From contig CP141140.1 of the NCBI GenBank assembly GCA_035235625.1, positions 60,938,581-61,002,580 on the forward strand: DNA of 64,000 bases, in the 5' to 3' direction. Positions 1 to 11,387 of the stretch are shown one piece after another. This stretch comes from Saururus chinensis. Lineage: Eukaryota > Streptophyta > Magnoliopsida > Piperales > Saururaceae. Both the position numbers and the translations under genes were made by a program. Positions within the stretch are counted from its first letter, which is position 1; each line of letters starts with the position of its first letter. A model generated the notes under the pieces. It was not told where the DNA came from and did not search any database. It worked only from the letters and a program-made list of their open reading frames with translations.

Positions 1-1661
1 ACTTCCTCCCACATTCCAGCATTAGCATAAATGTTTGCCAATGTGACATAAGTTGCAGCATTCTCAGGCTCTATTTCAAACAAAGCTTCAGCTGCTCGTT
101 TTGCCAGCCTGATATCCCCATAAATTCTGCAGCCACCAAGCAAGGAAGACCATAAGAACTTGTCAGGATTTATAGGCATTTTATCAATTATCTCTTCCGC
201 TTCCTTCAACTTCCCTGATCGTGCAAGGAGATCCACTATGCAAGCATAGTGATCAGCTGTATGAGTTAACCCATGTTTTTCAGTTATTGAATGAAAGATT
301 TCAAGCCCTTTATCAACAAATCCAGCATGAGTACAGGCAGAGAGAACCCCAACAAATGTTATATGATCAGGTCTGATATCTGATTTGAGTAGTAGGTCAA
401 AGTAATGTAGAGCTTCCTTGGGTTGACCATTCTGAGCGTAACCAGTGATAATGGAAGTCCACGTTACCAAGTCAGGTTGAGGCATAGCAACAAAAACACG
501 TTTTGCACTTTCAATATTCCCACATTTGGAATACATATCTACAAGCGCACTGGCAGCAAATGAAAATGGGTCAAACTCCAGTCGGGTCATATGGCCATGA
601 ACTTGTTTCCCCAAACCCTCTGTAAGTTCAGCCGCGCATGAATTCAGAACTCCAACAAATGTGAATTCATTCGGTCTAGCACCTGATCTCAACATATTTG
701 CAAAAAGCTCCAATCCCTCTCTTGTCCTACCAACCTCCAAGTACCTCCCTATCATTGTTGTCCAAGACACAACATCTTTATTTGTAGTTCCATCAAAAAC
801 AAAACGAGCTTCTTCTATACTGCCACACTTTGCATACATATCAGATAAGGCACTCCAAACAATTTCATCAGATGCAAACTCATTTCTCAAGATGTGACAA
901 TGAATCTCCCTCCCATGCTGCAGAGAAGGAATAGAAGCAGAAGCAGAAAGGGCGCTTGAGACAGTGAACTTGTTGTCTTTTAAAGATCCATCTTTCTGCA
1001 TTGCATGATATAGCTCCAATGCCTTTTTGGGCTGATCATGGCGAACATAGCCAGACATGATAGTGCTCCAGGAGTGATTATCCCTCTCCGGCATTCTCCC
1101 AAAGAGCTGGCGCGCATTTTCGAGCTTACCAATCCTTGCATACCCTGCTATCATAATGTTCCAAGAACAGAGGTCCGGCTCTTCCATATTGTCAAAAAGT
1201 TGGCGGGCATTAGCCAAGCTATTGCATTTTGCATACATGTCAATAAGCCGGTTGGATAGGACAGTCCCTGGTTTGAACCCAGACCTCTTAATATGGGAAT
1301 GAACGGCTCTGCCTTCTTCCAGGGCACCTTGCTGGAGGCATAGCTTCAAGAGGGCAGAATAAATGTTGGCAGATGGGTGGACCCTTAGAAGATCAAGACG
1401 GTCAAGCATCTGTACAGCTTCTCTCAGGCATCTCTGCCGGCAAAGAATGTCAATGGCTTGTTCAAAGTTGTTGTCCTGGCAGAGGCGGCTGACAAGAGAA
1501 TCAAGGTTGGCCTTAAAGGAAGGGGGTGTACGGCGTTTTCCCAAGTGGGTGCAAGAGGCAGAGTGCGGAATGGGGCTCTTGGCCTGCTTTGGAATTAAAG
1601 GAGCAGATAGGGCTAACTCAACTTGCTTCAATACATTAGTAGGATGGAATGGTTTCCTCAT
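1..1661 (-). CDS. PLS-class pentatricopeptide repeat protein (5' part, cut by window edge)
   Basis: An uninterrupted minus-strand frame of 553 codons runs from an ATG at 1659-1661 off the left edge, with no stop reached. The first ~50 residues are basic and Ser/Pro-rich, consistent with an organelle transit peptide. From about residue 98 there are tandem PPR motifs of P, L and S type, with recurring signatures such as LIDMYAKC, VVSWTTMI, GYAQNGQPKEAL and FVGVLSACTHAG. Towards the edge the sequence enters an E-like region (HYACIVDLLARSGKLKEAE, then SLLGGCRIYGD). The order and wording closely resemble Arabidopsis At4g37170 as I remember it; members of that group normally continue into E/E+ and a DYW cytidine deaminase-like domain, which would lie outside the window. 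PLS proteins bind single-stranded organelle RNA and mostly specify C-to-U editing sites; the target here is unknown. The gene is intronless in the visible part, as is usual for the family. Confidence 0.93.
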   Translation of the reverse strand, partial: MRKPFHPTNVLKQVELALSAPLIPKQAKSPIPHSASCTHLGKRRTPPSFKANLDSLVSRLCQDNNFEQAIDILCRQRCLREAVQMLDRLDLLRVHPSANIYSALLKLCLQQGALEEGRAVHSHIKRSGFKPGTVLSNRLIDMYAKCNSLANARQLFDNMEEPDLCSWNIMIAGYARIGKLENARQLFGRMPERDNHSWSTIMSGYVRHDQPKKALELYHAMQKDGSLKDNKFTVSSALSASASIPSLQHGREIHCHILRNEFASDEIVWSALSDMYAKCGSIEEARFVFDGTTNKDVVSWTTMIGRYLEVGRTREGLELFANMLRSGARPNEFTFVGVLNSCAAELTEGLGKQVHGHMTRLEFDPFSFAASALVDMYSKCGNIESAKRVFVAMPQPDLVTWTSIITGYAQNGQPKEALHYFDLLLKSDIRPDHITFVGVLSACTHAGFVDKGLEIFHSITEKHGLTHTADHYACIVDLLARSGKLKEAEEIIDKMPINPDKFLWSSLLGGCRIYGDIRLAKRAAEALFEIEPENAATYVTLANIYANAGMWEE

Positions 1662-2456
1662 CTTTGCTAAACACTGATCCCTCTCAAATTACACAGTTAT
1701 TCACCCCTCACCAATCCGTTTCCCTGCAAAAAATGCAGTCCACTTTCACGGCACATTCATCGATCAGAAAGTACGCAGTATGGATTATGGTAACATATCG
1801 TGTTGTTTTATTTTAAAGGTTTTAAGGTTTAAATGGTACCAAGTTAAGGTTTAGGATCAAATCATACATTACATCTTCAACTTCTAAAAAGACGAGGGCA
1901 ACACAGTGTGCTCCAATATGTATTCCAAAACAGGTACAGGCATACGTATATGATAGGATGATTCGTAGGTAAACGCGGACAATCATATTAAAGATTCCAA
2001 TCTTCACACATTTGATTTACTAATTAGTTACTTTGATGTTAGAAACCAAAGGGAAAAACTAAATTTTCAAAAGCAAAACCGACACCTTGGCATCCAACAA
2101 TTGGAGAAGATGAGAAAGCCAAACTGCAAAAAGAGAGCCGAAGAGGATGATGGTGAGGCAACTTGGCATTGAAGGTGGAAGCGATCGAAACCGCTCTAAT
2201 TGCCTGCGACGCAGGGCAATGCTTACAGCAGGCCGTCACCTTGCGCCGGTTCCCCCCTAGCCATACAGCTTCTGCAGTTCCCTCGCGTAACTGGCCGCCT
2301 ATATGCTCGCGTGAATATAATCCCGTGGGAGGTCGGGGAGAAGAGAAATGCGGATTCCGGCGGGAGGAGGCGGTGGTGGGACAATGAATGATTAATTGGG
2401 AACTTTCTAAATTCTCCTGTTTCAAGCTTCTCTTGTTGTTTTTGTTGAATATGCAA
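1662..2456. other. Upstream region of the PPR gene; no recognised gene
   Basis: This stretch lies between the PPR start codon and the GGN-core MITE. It must contain the PPR promoter and 5' UTR, but I see no clear TATA box. A moderately GC-rich patch at 2100-2390 is open in several frames on both strands (up to 128 codons). None of these translations resembles a family I know, and overlapping frames on both strands argue against coding. It could be the promoter or leader of an unannotated transcript. Confidence 0.4.
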
Positions 2457-3349
2457 GGGTATGTTTCGATCGGTGAAAACGGCGATAAGCGACAAAGGTA
2501 ATGAGAAATAGAAAGTGAATATAAGGTTAGAAAGATAAATGAGGAGATTTTTAAATAATTTTTATTATTTTGTTATATAAATAATGTTAGAGAAAATTGA
2601 TAATAATAATGGTAATAGCAATAGTGGTGGTGATAGTAGTAATGATTGTAGGAATGATGGTGGTGATGGTTGTGGCAGTTGTAGTTATAGTTGTAGTAGT
2701 ATTGGTAGCGGTTGTGATGGTGGTGGTGGTGGTAGTGGCAGTGGTAATGATGGTGGTGGTGGTAGTGGTAGTGGTGATAGTGGTAGTAGTAGTGGTGGCA
2801 GTGACGGTGGTGGTAGCGGTGGTGGTGACGGCAGTGATAGTAGTGGTAGTGGTGGTGGCGGTTGTAGTGGCAACGGTGGTAGCAGTGGTAGTGACAGCAA
2901 TGGTGGTAGTAGCGGCGGTGGTAGTGGCAGCAGCGGCGGCGATAGTAGTGGTAGTGGTGGTGGCAGTAGTGGTAGTGGTAGCAACAGTGACAATGATGGT
3001 GGTGGTGGTGGCAAAGGTGGTGGTGGCGGCGATGGCGGTAGTAGAGGTGGTGGCATAGATGGTGGTGGTGGTAGCGGTGGCAGAGGTGGTGGTAGTGGTG
3101 GTGGCAGCGGTGGTGGTGATGATAGAAGTGGTGGTGGTGGTAGTAGCAATAAGACATAGGTGTTTAGTATAATAATTTTCTCCCAAAATCCATTGGTTGA
3201 TGGGTAAAAAAATTTTGGGCGAAATCTTTATCTATTTTCTCACTTTTCACTTTAGTTTCTCTTTCCCCGTTCTACCAAACAGTAAAAACTAAGAGATTTT
3301 AAGAAGATTTATCTTCTTTCCCCAGCTTTCTACCAATCCAAATAGACCG
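2457..3349 (+). mobile_element. Tourist-like MITE with GGN trinucleotide core, copy 1
   Basis: The ends form imperfect terminal inverted repeats: GGGTATGTTTCGATCGGTG at the left and the complement of CACCAATCCAAA-type sequence at the right. They are flanked by CAA (2454-2456) and TAA (3350-3352), a decayed TAA/TAA target duplication typical of PIF/Harbinger MITEs. Subterminal DNA (about 2475-2580 and 3165-3330) is shared, in inverted orientation, with the element at 60252-61139. The middle (2584-3160) is a run of GGT, GGC and AGT-type triplets. Because of this composition, five of the six frames are open for 150-199 codons, giving Gly/Ser, Val, Pro/Leu, His/Tyr or Thr-rich translations. These are composition artefacts, not a protein-coding gene. 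No transposase is present, so movement would depend on a PIF/Harbinger transposase supplied from elsewhere. Confidence 0.75.
2584..3160. repeat. Hypervariable (GGN)n trinucleotide array
   Basis: About 575 bp of interrupted GGT/GGC/AGT/GAT triplets on the plus strand form the core of the MITE. Strict three-base periodicity with frequent single-base interruptions suggests growth by slippage followed by point mutation. Strong purine/pyrimidine skew between the strands and closely spaced GG pairs could allow unusual structures (two-tetrad G-quadruplexes). Confidence 0.85.
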
Positions 3350-6300
3350 TAACGGTCCCTGAGTAAACTATTCAGTGTTAGGGGTATTGTAAGAAATCTT
3401 AAATGATACGTATTATGCACTCAAATAGTTTTAGATAAACTCTACTAAAAACTATAGTTAATTTTTATTTTTATATTATTTAATTAATTAGTGATATCAG
3501 CATGTGAAGGATATGCTCTTTGTATCTCTTTGTCATTTATTAACTTCAACGATAACAACTTAGATATTAACAACTTAGACATTAACGTGCTAACAAAAGT
3601 TTTATTAGAACTCTTAAATTTAACTTTCTTTCAAAAGTTATATCATTGTAACACATTTAGTGATAGATTTCTTCATACTTTTATTTATATGTGAGATTTT
3701 ATAAGCATCATATTTAAATAGTTAGACTACTCTCACTTTTTAAATAATACTACCTTACTTTATATACTTTTATCCGCATAGGTAGTGCATACATCCATAT
3801 AATAAAAGTATTTTTTCTTTCCAATTCAAAAAATTATCCCTAGATAATAATAAAATGTGTTGATTAAGGTTAGAAATAGAAAGACGGGGAAACTATAATA
3901 AAAAATAAATATATACAATTAATAGGGGAAGAAATAAACTTAAATATAAAGTAGTCAATGTTAAAATCAACTAGTAAATTTTTAAACCTCTCTTTCGGCA
4001 AAGGTTGCATTCTACACCAAAATTACTAAAACTATATAAAAACAAATTGTCATTTTGTTTTATAATAAGACTAGTGGGTTATATGTGACACATAACAAGA
4101 AAATCTTGTACCTTTAAGCCTAGGGATTTACATATACGATAATATATAACCCTTTAACCTATCCTAATTATGACTCTAACTACTATTTCCATGTGGGGCT
4201 AAATGATAATCATTGTCACCTAATCAAAATTTGGTGACAATACATAATTGTTTATGTGAATTTATGCACCCCATAGTAGCATCTTATATGATTCACAAGT
4301 TGAAAATAACAGACATGGGAACGGAATTTGTGCATATCACCTTCTCATATAAAAAAATAAGTATTGATAATTATTAAACAAAAAAAACAAAATTAATAAA
4401 GGCCTTTTCATCAATTTTGTTAATGGGCTTTTGGGATTTAGCAAGGGGTTCCCATCATCACACACTACATTAATAAAAAAAATAGTTCACAATCCACGTA
4501 CGGTCATTAAAGTACAAGTTGGAAGCACTTAGGCCCCCGAAAAAGAAAAAAAATACACATTAATTTTATATGATTGCATTCACCCTCCAGATGTGATCCT
4601 TGAGTTTTTGTGAAGCTTACAATGTGTCTAATGTACACTCTCTCATAAAATTACATAAGTGGTGCACTCAACAATTTAAAAAAATAATAATAAACTATAA
4701 GAATGCATTGTAGATCCTCTTACCAGCCCAGTATATTAATAAAACCATTTTAAGATAATTAATATGCATCTACATACAATCACATAAAAAATATTCCAAA
4801 AACCCCTTTACAAAAAGGAAAGTTTTTTTTTGCTCGACATTTGACCAAACTAGGTCTATTGACCTGATTTGCGAGCAGGTCAAATACTGACTGTGCTTGT
4901 GCAAGTCGATGGTGACCTATAGAAGCGGGTCTTTTGTGGCTTGTCTTCAACATCTTGACAAAGAGGTTGAAGCTTGCCGGGATAGGAGAAAAAAATTACA
5001 TCCTCTAGTGAGGGTCACCATAGGCGAAAAACATAAAAAATTTTGCCCGACAACAGAGTCCAAAGGTGCCCAGTAACAAATGACAATGGTAGTCCTATGG
5101 ATCGATTAAAAACAAACCACATATAGAAAGAAACAGAGCTTGATAGCTCTATGCGTAGCAGCGGTGGCAGCAATGCCCAAATGCCATGAGGTGGCAATGT
5201 TGGCCAGTGCTAGATAGGTCTAGGGACCAGTTCAACTACGAGAAGCCCACAACGGAACAACACAAAGTAAAAAAACAATTTTTTTGTGTTTTTTTTTACT
5301 GCTATCAGATTGTGCCTTCACGATTAGAGGGCCATCGGCGTAGCAGCGCTGGCCAGAGCTCAACACCTGACAGCAACGACTTTGGGCATTGAGTCTGCTC
5401 GGACAAGCAGTTCAATAGCCGTTCGGTGGACCGACAACCTTCTGATTGCGATGCCGGTGAGTGGCAAAAAAAATAGCGGCCACTGCCGATCGCCATTGTA
5501 GCCAACCTAGCCTCGATACCAATTGATGAAATAAAATATAATGAGATTAGGCTTACCTGTAGCGATTAGAGCTTAAGCAAAGCTTTATCCCCTTTGGTAA
5601 ATCTTTTGCAAATCTTCACAATGTGTTTTAGTTTAGAACTTGACTAAGATTAATTCTCGCTTAATGTATTAGGATGGCTAATATTATAACTAAACTAGGA
5701 CATCATTTCTAAGAACCCTAAAATCTTGACCATCCATCCATAAGTTAATCAACGGTCTAGATTCACCACTAAAACCACAACTTAATGGATATCATGACTC
5801 AGGCCCATTAAAAAGACAATTTTAAAAACCCAAAACATACGTCAATTGAGATAGTTGGGTCACCTTCTATTTTTATTTAAAACATGCCCAAAATTTTAGG
5901 CTTGTGGATTTGGTGACGATTGCTCGCCGATGAACGAAATGAGCTGGTTGACGATGGAGTCAAAGCATAACCTCATAAAGCTCATCAACAACCTCTGCTT
6001 CTCCCTCTTTGTCTTCTATGTCTCTTTTTGACCGTCATCGCCATCACCTGCTAGCTGATCAACCCATGGCTTGAGTCCTCCAATGCTTACACCAAGGTGA
6101 TGCATTATTAAAATAAATTATAGAATGTTGCTAAATTATAAAATATGGCTATTTGTACCCTTTTAAACTCTTGTGCCCCTTATTGCTTAATTACCCAAAC
6201 CATGTCTACCAAAATCTCTTCATATCCTCCACATATGAAACATATCTCCTTATATCGCATGTCTTTCTCTCTCTTTCTTCTCTGTCATCGGCATCGACAA

Positions 6301-7785
6301 CATATACTCCAACTCTACCTCACGACACAACCAAATCGGCCCAATCTCACTCCACCCTTTCCTTCTCCTTTTTTTCTACTTCCTCCTCCCCCCTCCCTTT
6401 TTGGCCATGCCAGAAGTGGTTGGCTACTGAGCCAAATCTGGTCATGTGACTGCAGCCAACAGTCTAGGCCAGATCTGGTTGTTGGTTGCGATCACACTGT
6501 AAGTTGTGGCTTGGTTGGTTATTGGCCTGCAACACCTAGTTGCAGCTAGCCTATATTCAGACAGTCTACGACCAGGTTGGCCACTAGTAGAAGGATGGGG
6601 TACTACAGTGAATTTTTTTCCCTTTTGTGGGAGTTTATTGGGGTTCAAATAGCCACATTCAAAAAATATTACTATATCAAGCACCAATGGTGATAGTAGA
6701 GTTTTGTACTGTTCCAATCCAAATACATTTATAGTGCAATTGCACGTCCAAATTTTACCGGTTTAATATTAAGTGTTGGATATGACAATAGTGTGAAGGA
6801 CTTCATGTCATAAAGTACACCCTTTATATTCAACACCAATTTGGTAGTGGGTCTCATTTGATAGGGCTTATTAAGAGTTTTCTAATAATGTAAAAAATGC
6901 GCAAATCCGAACATGCGTAATATATGCAAAAATATAAAAAAATATTAAGGAGAAGTGTGTTGCATGTGTCAAGCCTATAAAAAAGTTTGAAAAAATATTT
7001 TCATGTGGAGTTGATATAACCTTGTAAAATTTAAAATAACACAATGTGAAAGTAAGGCTCATGTCATATCAACGACCAGTAGTAGGCTAACATATGCCAA
7101 CCATCTAAAACAATCTCATTGAAATGGGTATCTTACGAGAAGTCTATATAAAGGGTACTTACTAAAATAGCAATTCAAACTTATATCTATTGGCATTATG
7201 AGGAGTGTGAGGGTTATATAGGAAACTTGGCAGAAGTCTATTGTCACCCTTAGCGCTTTATATAGTAGTATGATTGTATCACTGAGGAGCCACCTAGGAG
7301 ACCGCTAATAGTGCGGCATTCGTAAGGCAAAATAATCGAGCAACTCAACCTAATTTATTACACATGTTGTCATGCAGTGTGCATTTGGCAATGAGCCTAA
7401 GCCAAGAACCTACCCCAAGGACGGGCATGCAAACATACAAGGACCTTACCAAGCAAGCTAGCTAGTTGGAGGGGACATAGCCTTGTAATGCACACAAACA
7501 ACTTAGGCAACTTGAGGAGTAGAATGGTCATCTCAACACCATGCATATAAAGGCTACAAAGGCATATTACCCTAAAGCCAGACTAAACCTAGAGGTTGGG
7601 GAGCCCCATCTTGCATCTAAGTGGCTCCTATCATGATGCCTAGTCAATCATCAAGCATGCACATTGCATCGAGCTACAACTAACCACGGTTCAACTGTGG
7701 TTGACCCATTAATAATGATCATTAACTAAAATCGATTACTATCCTAATAAATTTAATAATTTAGTGATACTTAGGTGGTAAATAT
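3350..7785. other. AT-rich intergenic DNA, no recognised gene
   Basis: About 4.4 kb with no ORF of recognisable family. A block at 4840-5520 is less AT-rich and has short open frames on both strands, probably an old transposon remnant. Around 7230-7700 there is a higher-GC block with a TATA-like ATGCATATAAAGG (near 7542) that looks like a decayed LTR or promoter fragment, but I found no ends or target duplication. Otherwise I see only AT-rich, low-information sequence. Confidence 0.5.
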
Positions 7786-7792
7786 ACTACAA

Positions 7793-7905
7793 AATGATTG
7801 TAGCCTAGTTAGTAAAGGCACATAAGTCTCTCAAACAACAACTAAGGTTTAAATCCCTCTACAAGCAATTTTTTGTTGTGTTACTCCTTCAATATAATAA
7901 TATGG
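7793..7905 (+). repeat. SINE-like relic with tRNA-type A and B boxes
   Basis: TAGCCTAGTTAGTAAAGG (about 7801-7818) resembles a pol III A box and GGTTTAAATCCC (about 7850) a decayed B box (GGTTCGAATCC), at the spacing seen in tRNA-derived plant SINEs. A T-rich tail follows. There is no clear target duplication, and cloverleaf folding is not evident. The call rests only on the two boxes and their spacing. Confidence 0.4.
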
Positions 7906-8465
7906 TTTTCGTATCACCAACTTACCTAGGGGTGCTAATGAGCTGAGCCAGCTCTTCGAGCAAAGGTGCATCAACTCGACTCAAATATGGCTTGACTCAA
8001 AGTGGCTCAGCTCAAACTCAAATATTTTTTAGTTGACTTCGAGCATACCCTATCTCGACTCAACTCGGCTCGAATAGAACTCGAACTCAGCTCAAACTCA
8101 ACTCATGCTTGACTCAAACTTGAAATTGAATGAAATTCATAAATATATTTTATAATATACATAAATACGTATTGATACTTATGTATACACATGCACAATT
8201 ATCAATCCCAATTTATATTTATAACATACACATATATATTACAAATTTATATTATTAATGAATGTATAATGTCTATTTATTGAGGATGGCTTATATCACA
8301 CATGATATATATTTTTGAGAAGTAAACATTTAAAGACACATCATACACATATGCCCATATATGATATATATTAAAATTTAGATACATCATAAAAATAAGA
8401 TTTAATAAAATATATACATATATAGTACAACCGAGTAAAAAAAAGGGATATATTGTACTACACAT

Positions 8466-8609
8466 CAAATAATATGTTAATCATTAGACAATATATTATG
8501 GTAATATCATTTACTATCTTTACATATCAAACAATTTATGATATATCATTTCAAATTTTCTATGAAGATTACTATTAGAATCCTTAGAAATTCAAATTTT
8601 ACAATAATT
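8466..8609 (+). repeat. 144-bp direct repeat, copy 1
   Basis: This AT-rich segment is repeated almost perfectly at 8675-8818; I see a single difference (an A/G change in the ATTAGAATCC stretch). The two copies have the same length and are separated by 65 bp that include a C17 tract. Confidence 0.9.
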
Positions 8610-8674
8610 TTTAAAATTTTTTTTTGCATTGAGTCATGGAGTCTCTTCCCTTTCCGCCCCCCCCCCCCCCCCCA

Positions 8675-8818
8675 CAAATAATATGTTAATCATTAGACAA
8701 TATATTATGGTAATATCATTTACTATCTTTACATATCAAACAATTTATGATATATCATTTCAAATTTTCTATGAAGATTACTATTGGAATCCTTAGAAAT
8801 TCAAATTTTACAATAATT
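8675..8818 (+). repeat. 144-bp direct repeat, copy 2, flanked by poly-C tracts
   Basis: Second copy of the 8466-8609 segment. It is preceded by 17 Cs (8657-8673) and followed directly by 12 Cs (8819-8830). The cytosine runs at both borders of an otherwise AT-rich duplication are odd: they may mark the duplication mechanism or an assembly joint. Confidence 0.9.
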
Positions 8819-9581
8819 CCCCCCCCCCCCAATAAAATTAGGGTCATTTATATTTATTTGGGATAGGCCTAAGATGACAAGACATCAAGTTCATGTTCCC
8901 ACATACTAAAACTCGACTCGACCTAGCTCCTTAGCACCCCTACACATTATACATAATATAAATTATTTGAAAATAAATATTTTAAAGAGACATAATATAC
9001 ATATATTATATGTGAGATATTTACTAAATTTTATTTTTATGTATAGTAGAAATAAATAATATGCATTCATATATGATATCTCATATATACAAATGTAGTT
9101 AACCATAAAAGCACTAATTTTTTCTTTTTGGTGGTTATAAGATGACACTAGTAAGAAGTGAATACAAATATTTAGAAAATTTAGGTTATCAAATAATAAA
9201 TATAGTTCATACAACAAAAAGAAGGTTGGAGTATGTAGGAGAGGTTGTGGTGCCATATATACATAAAGCATATATGTGCTAATAATAATAACATGTTCAT
9301 ACAAAACTAATATAAAATACATATAATACAAATATATGAACACTTTAATGGTATGGAGGGAGTACATATGTGCTAATAATAATGATATGTTTATAGAAGA
9401 CTACTAAAAGATGCATATGTTAAACATACAAACACAAGATATAGCATAACAACACATAAAAATATTGGAAAAGAAAGCTAATAAATAAATACATAATATT
9501 ATTTATACTTTAGTTGTCTATTTACAAATTTATGAGCTTTTAGTAAATGATGACAATTATGTACAATATTGTATCTATAAA

Positions 9582-9688
9582 TACTATGTGTCCTACTTTA
9601 ATAGCTCCATTTAGTTTTTAAAAATAAATTAAAATCAATTCATTTTAAAGAATCCAAATGGAGTCATTAATTTAAGACAGAGGGAGTA
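9582..9688. mobile_element. Stowaway-like MITE inside the hAT element
   Basis: A palindromic arrangement starts near TTAATAGCTCCATTTAG and ends with AATCCAAATGGAGTCATTAA followed by AGGGAGTA. This matches the Tc1/mariner-type Stowaway pattern (TACTCCCTCC ends, TAATAGCTCCATTT arms) seen several times in this window. The left terminal bases are degraded. Confidence 0.6.
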
Positions 9689-10203
9689 TTTGATAATATT
9701 ATTTTTTACCAAGTAATTAATATATATTGGTATAATGAGGTAGAAATATTAATTAAGTTTTACACTCATTTTCATACATTAAAATATATGATCAATATAA
9801 AGAAGTACAAATATTATTTAAAATAACATGGGCCAAGTATACAACTTTAATGACGGAGTGATAAAATTATATTTGATAAAAAAATTATATTTAAATTATG
9901 AGAACATCATATTTATTTGATAGAATGGTTAACACAAAAGGTGTTATAAGTGATGTGGTCAAGGAAATTGTTCTTTTTGGCAACGTCACAAGCGAGCCAA
10001 ATTCGAGCTAAGTTATGTGGTCACTATATATTGATTCAATTTTGAGCACGAGCTGAGTTTTTGGTCTCCTTCTTGAGCAGAGCTCAAGCTGGATGATTGG
10101 CAGCTCAATCAAGTTTGAGCTGAGCTCGAACCAATACCCAAAACTAAAAGTTTGAGATTAATTAACCCAAAACTCGACTCAGCTAGACTTGTCAGCACTC
10201 ATA

Positions 10204-10699
10204 AACTTACCGTCCCCGAGTTGGTGGAGGCCCATGCATAGTTGTTGAAATGGTTGATATATGAATCCCTTTAGCAACCATCCAAGAATTTTTGTGGTGC
10301 TTCCCCGCGACTTATTTCCCATAATGTCGGGTTACCTGTTCAACCGTCTGGGTGTCAACCTAGATGAATTGGCCCAATTTGTATGCCAAGTCGGGCTGAA
10401 TCCGTTCCAATTTATGATTCAATAGTAAAATTCAGTTTGCTTGATTATTTTCCTCTCCCGCTATCATTCATGTAGTCCTGAAAGCTTGGTGGCTGACGCT
10501 ATTGAGTTGTGTAGTTCGGCCCAGAAAAACCTGACAGTGCAAAAAAAACAATAGAGGCCGGAGAAACATGTGCAGCGTTGAATTGGCTTAAATCGATGCC
10601 AAGCCCTGAGCCTTCCCGACCTGTGGTGAGAGCTATGACTGTTGATCTCTTCTACCATACTACACCCTACTGAGATGGTAATGCTTTTAGAGAAGTAAA
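10204..10699. other. Short intergenic spacer, no recognised gene
   Basis: About 500 bp between the hAT element and the solo LTR. It has near-average base composition and short open frames on both strands (64 codons at 10464-10658, minus). I recognise nothing in it; it may be what remains of the pre-insertion sequence. Confidence 0.4.
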
Positions 10700-11109
10700 T
10701 GTAACGACCCGTTTTCTGGTTACGCTTAACCCGGGTGGATTAAGGGTAATTTGGTAATTTTGTGATTTAGTGTCAGGGGTTTCAAGGGATGAAACCCCTG
10801 TGGATGGGTAGAGCTCGGAGTAACGAGCGTGACGAATCGAAGAACGCGCAAAACGGAGGTCGGGAGTGAAAGCTACGACCTCAGGAAGCGTGCCGCATGG
10901 GCAGGGCCCACTCGAAAAGAGCGGGATAACCTACCCATGTGTGTCTTGTATCAAAGGGCTCATCAATACGAGTCCATCGGTATGTAGAACGCACGATTCC
11001 AACTTCGGGGTAAGAAGATATTGCACGTTGAAGTTTAGATAATTTTGGATTAAAATAATATAGAAAAATATTATTTTAATCAAATAAGGACAAATTAGCT
11101 GGCATCAGC

Positions 11110-11365
11110 GCTGACGCTAGCAGCCGCATCAGCGGCGCCATGTGGCGGGGGGCTCGCGGGCCCGCGCGACGCGCGGTCGGCCGCGCGTCGTCCCGCACGG
11201 ACGCGGGACGGGGCCTGCATCACGGGCCGGCTCCCGCACGTCGGCCCGCGCATCGCGGGGCCGGGCCCCGCGTGATGCGGGACATGTCTGCAGGACGCAA
11301 GTGCGTCACGCGCCGCGCAAGCGCGCGATGCGTGGCTCGCGCGCCCCGGGGGCGTCTCGCACGCC
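11110..11365. promoter_or_regulatory. CpG-dense palindromic block upstream of LTR TATA box
   Basis: About 250 bp of extremely GC-rich DNA directly upstream of the LTR TATA box. It is full of CG dinucleotides and short palindromes, for example CGCGGGGCCGGGCCCCGCG. A related but weaker block precedes the TATA box in LTR copy 2 (about 22255-22400). Its position suggests U3 enhancer or promoter sequence. Confidence 0.55.
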
Positions 11366-11379
11366 TTCGGTTCTTCCTC

Positions 11380-11387
11380 TATAAATA
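11380..11387 (+). promoter_or_regulatory. TATA box of LTR family A, copy 1
   Basis: TATAAATA followed by CCGG sits at the junction of the CpG-rich block and the repeat-rich downstream part. The same TATAAATACC sequence occurs at the same relative place in copy 2 (22435), which supports a real U3 promoter and places R/U5 downstream. Confidence 0.7.

Larger units (their letters stand above)
7927..10203. mobile_element. Non-autonomous hAT-like element, 2.3 kb, 8-bp TSD
   Basis: The element is bounded by a perfect 8-bp duplication, AACTTACC at 7919-7926 and 10204-10211. Its ends are inverted: TAGGGGTGCTAATGAGCTG at the left and, read inward from the right, TATGAGTGCTGACAAG. Both subterminal regions are rich in GAGCTGAGCTCGA-like sequence. 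The 8-bp duplication and the TAGGGGTG end are hallmarks of hAT elements. No transposase frame is present; the interior is AT-rich and contains a 144-bp direct duplication, two poly-C tracts and a Stowaway-like MITE. A further end-like sequence (AGCACCCCTA at about 8932-8941) suggests that a second, related copy was inserted or rearranged inside. Confidence 0.75.

Noticed and set aside
2584-3159. Glycine-rich protein gene
   Set aside because: Five of six frames are open because of the triplet composition, and the array lies inside a MITE with shared ends.
8963-9367. 134-codon Tyr/Leu/Ile-rich minus-strand frame
   Set aside because: Its composition simply reflects AT-rich DNA inside a non-autonomous hAT element; there is no domain.
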